Part shown: piece after piece, positions 6,065 through 8,303 of the stretch
Layout: each line of letters begins with the position of its first letter
Position numbering within the stretch: position 1 is the stretch's first letter
Assembly (NCBI GenBank): GCA_018266095.1
Contig: JAFEBC010000218.1
Coordinates: 1 to 8,303, forward strand
Direction of reading: 5' to 3'
Length of the DNA stretch: 8,303 nt
Source: Deltaproteobacteria bacterium
GTDB taxonomy: Bacteria; Myxococcota; Myxococcia; Myxococcales; 40CM-4-68-19
Translations under genes and position numbers: made by a program
The notes under the pieces: model-generated
Seen by the model: the letters and a program-made list of their open reading frames with translations, nothing else
Told to the model about the DNA's origin: nothing
Database searches by the model: none

Positions 6065-6994
6065 CTAGCGCGCCCCCAGCACCACCAGCGCCGCCGCCAG
6101 CGCCCCGATGACGTACGTCGCCGGGTCCTTCATCGCCGCCACCAGCGGGTCGTCGTGCACCTCGCCGCGCCGGGCCTTGAGCCACAGGCGGTTGATGAAG
6201 AAGAGCACGAGCGGACACAGCCCCCACAGCCAGTGCGGGTGCCGGTAGAGCCGCCCGACCTCCTGGCTCGACACGTAGAGCGCGAGCACCAGCACCGACA
6301 GGCTGCCGCTCCCCGTGCCCATCGCCAGCACGGCCTCGCGATCGACCGGCCTGTACCCGCGGCCCGGCAGCTCCGCCGTGGCCTCGAGCAGCTCCGTGCA
6401 GCGCTTGAGCATCGCCAGCGAGAAGAAGAAGAACATCGAGAACGTCGCCAGCCACTCGGACACCGGAATGCCCGTCGCCAGCCCGCCCGCGAAGATGCGC
6501 GAGGTGTAGAGCGAGGCGAGGATGAGCACGTCCAGGATCTCGCGGCGCTTGAGGCCGAGCGAGTAGGCGAGGGTGGTGACGAAGTACCCGCCCAGGAGCC
6601 AGCGGAAATCGACCGGCAGCGCGAACGACAGCGCCACGCCCGCGCCGAGCAGCAGCGGCGCCATCGCCTTGGCCACCGGCACCGGCAGCGCGCCCGACGC
6701 GATGGGCCGGAACCGCTTGCGCTTGTGCGCCCGGTCGCTCTCCACGTCGAGCAGGTCGTTCACCACGTACACCGACGACGCCACCAGGCTGAAGGCCAGG
6801 AACGCCAGCGCCGCCTCACCGATGGCCCGCACGTCGCGCAGCCGGTGCGCGCCCAGGATGGGCAGGAACACCAGCACGTTCTTGGCCCATTGGTGCACGC
6901 GCAGCACCTTGAAGGCCGCCTTCACCAGCGAGGGCCGCCGCGCCGCCTCCGGCGCGATGTCCCCGTCTTGTCGCGCCAATGCCGGTTCGCCCAT
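6065..6994 (-). CDS. UbiA-family prenyltransferase, decaprenyl-phosphate phosphoribosyltransferase-like
   Basis: The product has 309 residues from the ATG at 6994-6992, chosen because GAGGAG lies just upstream and UbiA homology begins soon after; the frame stays open further upstream, but that extension is Arg/Ser-rich and overlaps the FHA gene. The first Asp-rich motif is N79-D80-L-L-D83-V-E-S-D87, followed by KRKRFRPIASG (91-101). The second region is YSLGLKRREILDVLILASLY (144-163) with Asp155. Near the C-terminus, HDDPLVAAMKDPATY (280-294) is a hallmark of the DPPR-synthase branch (Mycobacterium Rv3806c type). About eight to nine membrane helices are visible. Family members move phosphoribose from PRPP onto polyprenyl phosphate, the first step to polyprenyl-phospho-arabinose. 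The epimerase pair (DprE1/DprE2) and phosphatase are not in this window. It faces the glycan operon convergently and could supply donor to the GT-C enzyme. Confidence 0.87.
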   Translation of the reverse strand: MGEPALARQDGDIAPEAARRPSLVKAAFKVLRVHQWAKNVLVFLPILGAHRLRDVRAIGEAALAFLAFSLVASSVYVVNDLLDVESDRAHKRKRFRPIASGALPVPVAKAMAPLLLGAGVALSFALPVDFRWLLGGYFVTTLAYSLGLKRREILDVLILASLYTSRIFAGGLATGIPVSEWLATFSMFFFFSLAMLKRCTELLEATAELPGRGYRPVDREAVLAMGTGSGSLSVLVLALYVSSQEVGRLYRHPHWLWGLCPLVLFFINRLWLKARRGEVHDDPLVAAMKDPATYVIGALAAALVVLGAR

Positions 6995-6997
6995 GCG

Positions 6998-7003
6998 CTC
7001 CTC
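6998..7003 (-). promoter_or_regulatory. Ribosome binding site fixing the UbiA start
   Basis: Read on the minus strand, GAGGAG is followed by CGC and the ATG at 6994-6992. It is a strong Shine-Dalgarno match (spacing slightly short) and argues against starts further upstream in the same open frame. Confidence 0.55.
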
Positions 7004-7123
7004 GTGCTGCGGACCCCTCGGAATATGCTGGAAAAAAGCGCGCGAAGCACCACCGTACGATCGCCCGGGCCCGAGCCCCGCATTGATCCGCGCTGCCCCG
7101 CCGCCCTCCGCGTCCGCGTGCGC

Positions 7124-7152
7124 CTTGATCGCGCGCCCCGATGTGCTACTCA
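7124..7152 (+). promoter_or_regulatory. Promoter-like block ahead of the FHA gene (TTGATC-16-TACTCA)
   Basis: CTTGATC (7124-7130), 7 variable bases, then CCGATGTGCTA (7138-7148). It reads as a -35 TTGATC, 16-base spacer, an extended -10 TGTGC and a -10 TACTCA (7147-7152). The same constant blocks at the same distance recur at 7515-7539. The leader to the ATG at 7203 would be about 43-50 bases. Confidence 0.55.
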
Positions 7153-7202
7153 AATGAGACGGCTGCTGCAGCCTCCGCCGAGCCAACTCCCACAAGGGTT
7201 TC

Positions 7203-7505
7203 ATGCACATGGGCGCGCCCAAGAACCCACGTCTCCTCTTGAACCACCACGGCGACGACATCGTCCTGCCGCTCGTCCTCAAGGAGACGCTCATCGGCCG
7301 CATCGACTCGAACCACGTGGTCCTGGAGGCCGAGGACGTCTCGCGCATCCACGCGCGCGTCCTGGTCGGTCCCTCGGGCGTCGAGGTCGAGGACTGCGGC
7401 TCCACCCAGGGCACGCTGGTCAACGGCGACCCCATCGACCGCGTCTTCCTCAAGGACGGCGACGTGGTCCAAGTCGGGAGTGTGAAAATCCTGTTCGCTG
7501 AGTGA
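7203..7505 (+). CDS. Stand-alone FHA-domain protein
   Basis: The product has 100 residues, nearly all one forkhead-associated domain, the phosphothreonine-binding beta sandwich. The core motifs are LIGRIDSNHVV (30-40, with Arg33), DVSRIHARV (45-53, with Ser47, Arg48 and His50) and DCGSTQGTLVNGDPI (64-78, with Ser67, Thr68, Asn74 and Gly75). All residues expected to hold a phosphothreonine peptide are present. There is no other domain, membrane segment or signal peptide, so it should be a cytoplasmic adaptor like GarA/Fha modules. AAGGG (7194-7198) serves either the ATG at 7203 (4-base spacing) or the in-frame ATG at 7209 (10-base spacing); the protein differs by two residues only. It precedes a zinc-ribbon gene and a gp25 baseplate gene on the same strand. 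FHA proteins (Fha, TagH) control type VI secretion, so a role in contractile-system assembly is reasonable but inferred. Confidence 0.92.
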   Translation: MHMGAPKNPRLLLNHHGDDIVLPLVLKETLIGRIDSNHVVLEAEDVSRIHARVLVGPSGVEVEDCGSTQGTLVNGDPIDRVFLKDGDVVQVGSVKILFAE

Positions 7506-7514
7506 ACACCTGTG

Positions 7515-7543
7515 CTTGATCAGCTTGACCGATGTGCTAGAAC
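7515..7543 (+). promoter_or_regulatory. Promoter-like block ahead of the zinc-ribbon gene (TTGATC-16-TAGAAC)
   Basis: CTTGATC (7515-7521), 7 variable bases, then CCGATGTGCTA (7529-7539), with -10 TAGAAC (7538-7543) matching four of six consensus positions. Box spacing and the GATGTGC extended element equal those at 7124-7152. The leader to GTG 7622 is about 70-78 bases. Confidence 0.6.
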
Positions 7544-7575
7544 CTCCATCCTTCCCCGAGAGTCTTCATTCTGAT

Positions 7576-7592
7576 TCCAGCGTCAGGCTGGA
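7576..7592 (+). other. Small leader hairpin TCCAGC / GCTGGA
   Basis: A perfect 6-bp stem with a 5-base loop (GTCAG) lies in the predicted untranslated leader, 17 bases upstream of the ribosome site AGGGG (7610-7614). It is too far to mask that site on its own. It may only stabilise the leader. Confidence 0.3.
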
Positions 7593-7621
7593 GATGGCTC
7601 GGTATCGTCAGGGGCCGTGTC

Positions 7622-7831
7622 GTGAACGACAATGCGGAAGACAAGCTCGCAGCGCTCGAATCCGTCTGGTACGACGTGATCGACGCCGTCAACGCGGGCC
7701 GCACCAACGGCCTGATCTGCCCCGAGTGCCAGCACCCGGACGGCCTTCAGGTCGAAGAGCGCCAGGGCCGCGTGGAAGTGAGCTGCCCCAACTGCAAGCG
7801 TGTCGTCGAAGTGCAGGTCAACACGTTCTAG
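7622..7831 (+). CDS. Small zinc-ribbon protein (CPxC ... CPxC)
   Basis: The product has 69 residues starting at GTG 7622, with AGGGG (7610-7614) 7 bases upstream. Residues 1-30 are predicted helical and acidic (LAALESVWYDVIDAVNAG). Residues 31-69 form a zinc ribbon: CPEC (33-36), a 18-residue beta hairpin with basic and acidic residues, then CPNC (55-58), followed by a strand KRVVEVQVNTF. Four cysteines in two knuckles bind one zinc ion in such folds, used for nucleic acid or protein binding. I do not recognise a named family. It has its own promoter-like block and is followed after 62 bases by the gp25 gene, with no terminator between them, so the two may be co-expressed. A role in regulation or assembly of the contractile system is possible from position only. 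Confidence 0.85.
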   Translation: MNDNAEDKLAALESVWYDVIDAVNAGRTNGLICPECQHPDGLQVEERQGRVEVSCPNCKRVVEVQVNTF

Positions 7832-7893
7832 GAGTCGTGCCGCCGCATCTGCCACTCGTCGCCAACCGTTTCGCCTGAGAAGCTCCAAACACC

Positions 7894-8283
7894 ATGAGCA
7901 ACTTCCTCGGCGTAGGCTTCAAGTTTCCCTTCTCGGTGGGTCCCAACGGCGGGATCCAGTTCTCGAAGTATGAGACGAACATCGAGGAGGCCGTGCGCAT
8001 CATCATCGGCACCGCCTTGGGCGAGCGCCAGATGCGTCCCGCGTGGGGCTGCGCGGTGCACGACTACGTGTTCGCGCCCAACAACACCAACACGCAGACG
8101 CTGGTGGCGCACGCGGTCGAGGAGTCGCTGCAGAAGCACGAGTTCCGCATCCGCAACATCGAGGTGACGGCCCAGGGCGACCCTGATCAGGCCGAGCGCA
8201 TCCTCATCGACGTGCGGTATGAGATCCGCGCGACGAACAGCATCCACAACCTCGTTTTCCCGTTCTACCTGACCGGCAGCTAG
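7894..8283 (+). CDS. GPW/gp25 family baseplate wedge protein of a contractile injection system
   Basis: The product has 129 residues, the usual size for a stand-alone gp25 protein. The core runs from about 26 to 125. IGTALGERQMRPAWGC (38-53) is the family's signature block, corresponding to 'GERxMRPxFGC' in phage P2 gpW-like and extracellular CIS (Afp9/Pvc9-type) proteins. It is followed by HDYVFAPNNTNT (56-67), which is typical of CIS members more than of T6SS TssE. The C-terminal strand pair (DVRYEIRATNS...VFPFYL) is also conserved. gp25 sits at the junction of baseplate wedges and the first sheath ring and starts sheath polymerisation. The start ATG has a weak upstream purine run (TGAGAAG, 7875-7881). 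Twenty bases remain after the TAG with no new start visible. Other CIS genes (wedge proteins, AAA+ ATPase, sheath, tube) would be expected beyond the right edge. Confidence 0.92.
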   Translation: MSNFLGVGFKFPFSVGPNGGIQFSKYETNIEEAVRIIIGTALGERQMRPAWGCAVHDYVFAPNNTNTQTLVAHAVEESLQKHEFRIRNIEVTAQGDPDQAERILIDVRYEIRATNSIHNLVFPFYLTGS

Positions 8284-8303
8284 GCCCGCTCCATCGCCTG
8301 CTG

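Noticed and set aside
4452..6455. 667-codon minus-strand open frame opposite the ligase
   Set aside because: Composition (Arg, Glu, Asp, Ala and Gly rich, no hydrophobic segments) marks it as an antisense shadow; it also overlaps the UbiA gene on the same strand.
7004..7060. A/T-rich patch (AATATGCTGG, AAAAAAG) as a promoter for UbiA on the minus strand
   Set aside because: CATATT can be read as a -10 on the minus strand, but no acceptable -35 lies 16-18 bases upstream; too weak to annotate although a promoter must exist in this gap.
6995..7202. tRNA or riboswitch in the gap between the divergent UbiA and FHA genes
   Set aside because: No cloverleaf, T-loop or recognisable aptamer pattern was seen; only promoter-like elements are supported.
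6995..7453. N-terminal extension of the UbiA frame by 153 codons
   Set aside because: The extension has no UbiA homology, runs antisense through the FHA gene and its promoter block, and the ribosome site GAGGAG fits the ATG at 6994.
4886..7501. 871-codon plus-strand open frame across the ligase, UbiA and FHA genes
   Set aside because: It overlaps three recognisable genes in other frames and gives an Arg/Ala/His-rich product without domain signals.
7516..7878. 120-codon plus-strand frame over the zinc-ribbon gene
   Set aside because: It starts inside the promoter block and overlaps the zinc-ribbon gene, which has the better ribosome site and clear CPxC pairs.

Overview
The window is high-GC DNA (about 70% by eye, with strong G/C third-position bias). 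It carries a eukaryotic-type Ser/Thr kinase with a long proline-rich linker and PEGA-like C-terminal repeats, an FHA protein, and a gp25-type baseplate gene. This combination suggests a myxobacterium-like member of the Myxococcota (Polyangia-type). That placement is inference from gene style; no rRNA or other marker gene is present.

Layout. (1) Bases 2-496 are the 3' end of a Gly/Ala/Pro-rich, collagen-like protein that contains a 22-residue tandem repeat and a glycine-zipper hydrophobic stretch. (2) Bases 497-808 are non-coding. They hold three closely spaced inverted repeats, probably a terminator region, followed by a candidate promoter. (3) Bases 809-6053 form a tightly packed plus-strand operon: a transmembrane Ser/Thr kinase, a GT-C membrane glycosyltransferase of the arabinofuranosyltransferase-like type, and a WaaL-type O-antigen ligase. 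(4) A UbiA-family prenyltransferase resembling decaprenyl-phosphate phosphoribosyltransferase lies convergently on the minus strand (6065-6994). (5) From 7203 to the end are three short plus-strand genes: an FHA-domain protein, a four-cysteine zinc-ribbon protein and a GPW/gp25 baseplate protein. The gp25 protein looks like those of extracellular or cytoplasmic contractile injection systems (CIS), so a CIS cluster probably continues beyond the right edge.

How the genes may work together. The UbiA enzyme could make a polyprenyl-phosphate-linked pentose, the GT-C enzyme could use such a lipid-linked sugar on the periplasmic side, and the ligase could attach finished glycan to a lipid or protein acceptor. 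The kinase at the head of the operon has a cytoplasmic linker with at least six Thr-centred motifs, three of them near-identical Gly-Ala-Thr-x-x-Leu sites that fit the pThr/+3 preference of FHA domains. A small stand-alone FHA protein is encoded about 4 kb downstream, next to the CIS baseplate gene. This suggests a Thr-phosphorylation switch linking envelope state to contractile-injection assembly, comparable in logic to PpkA/Fha control of type VI secretion. The sequence shows the parts; the circuit is inference. The FHA and zinc-ribbon genes are each preceded by an almost identical promoter-like block, which suggests shared control of the CIS-side genes.
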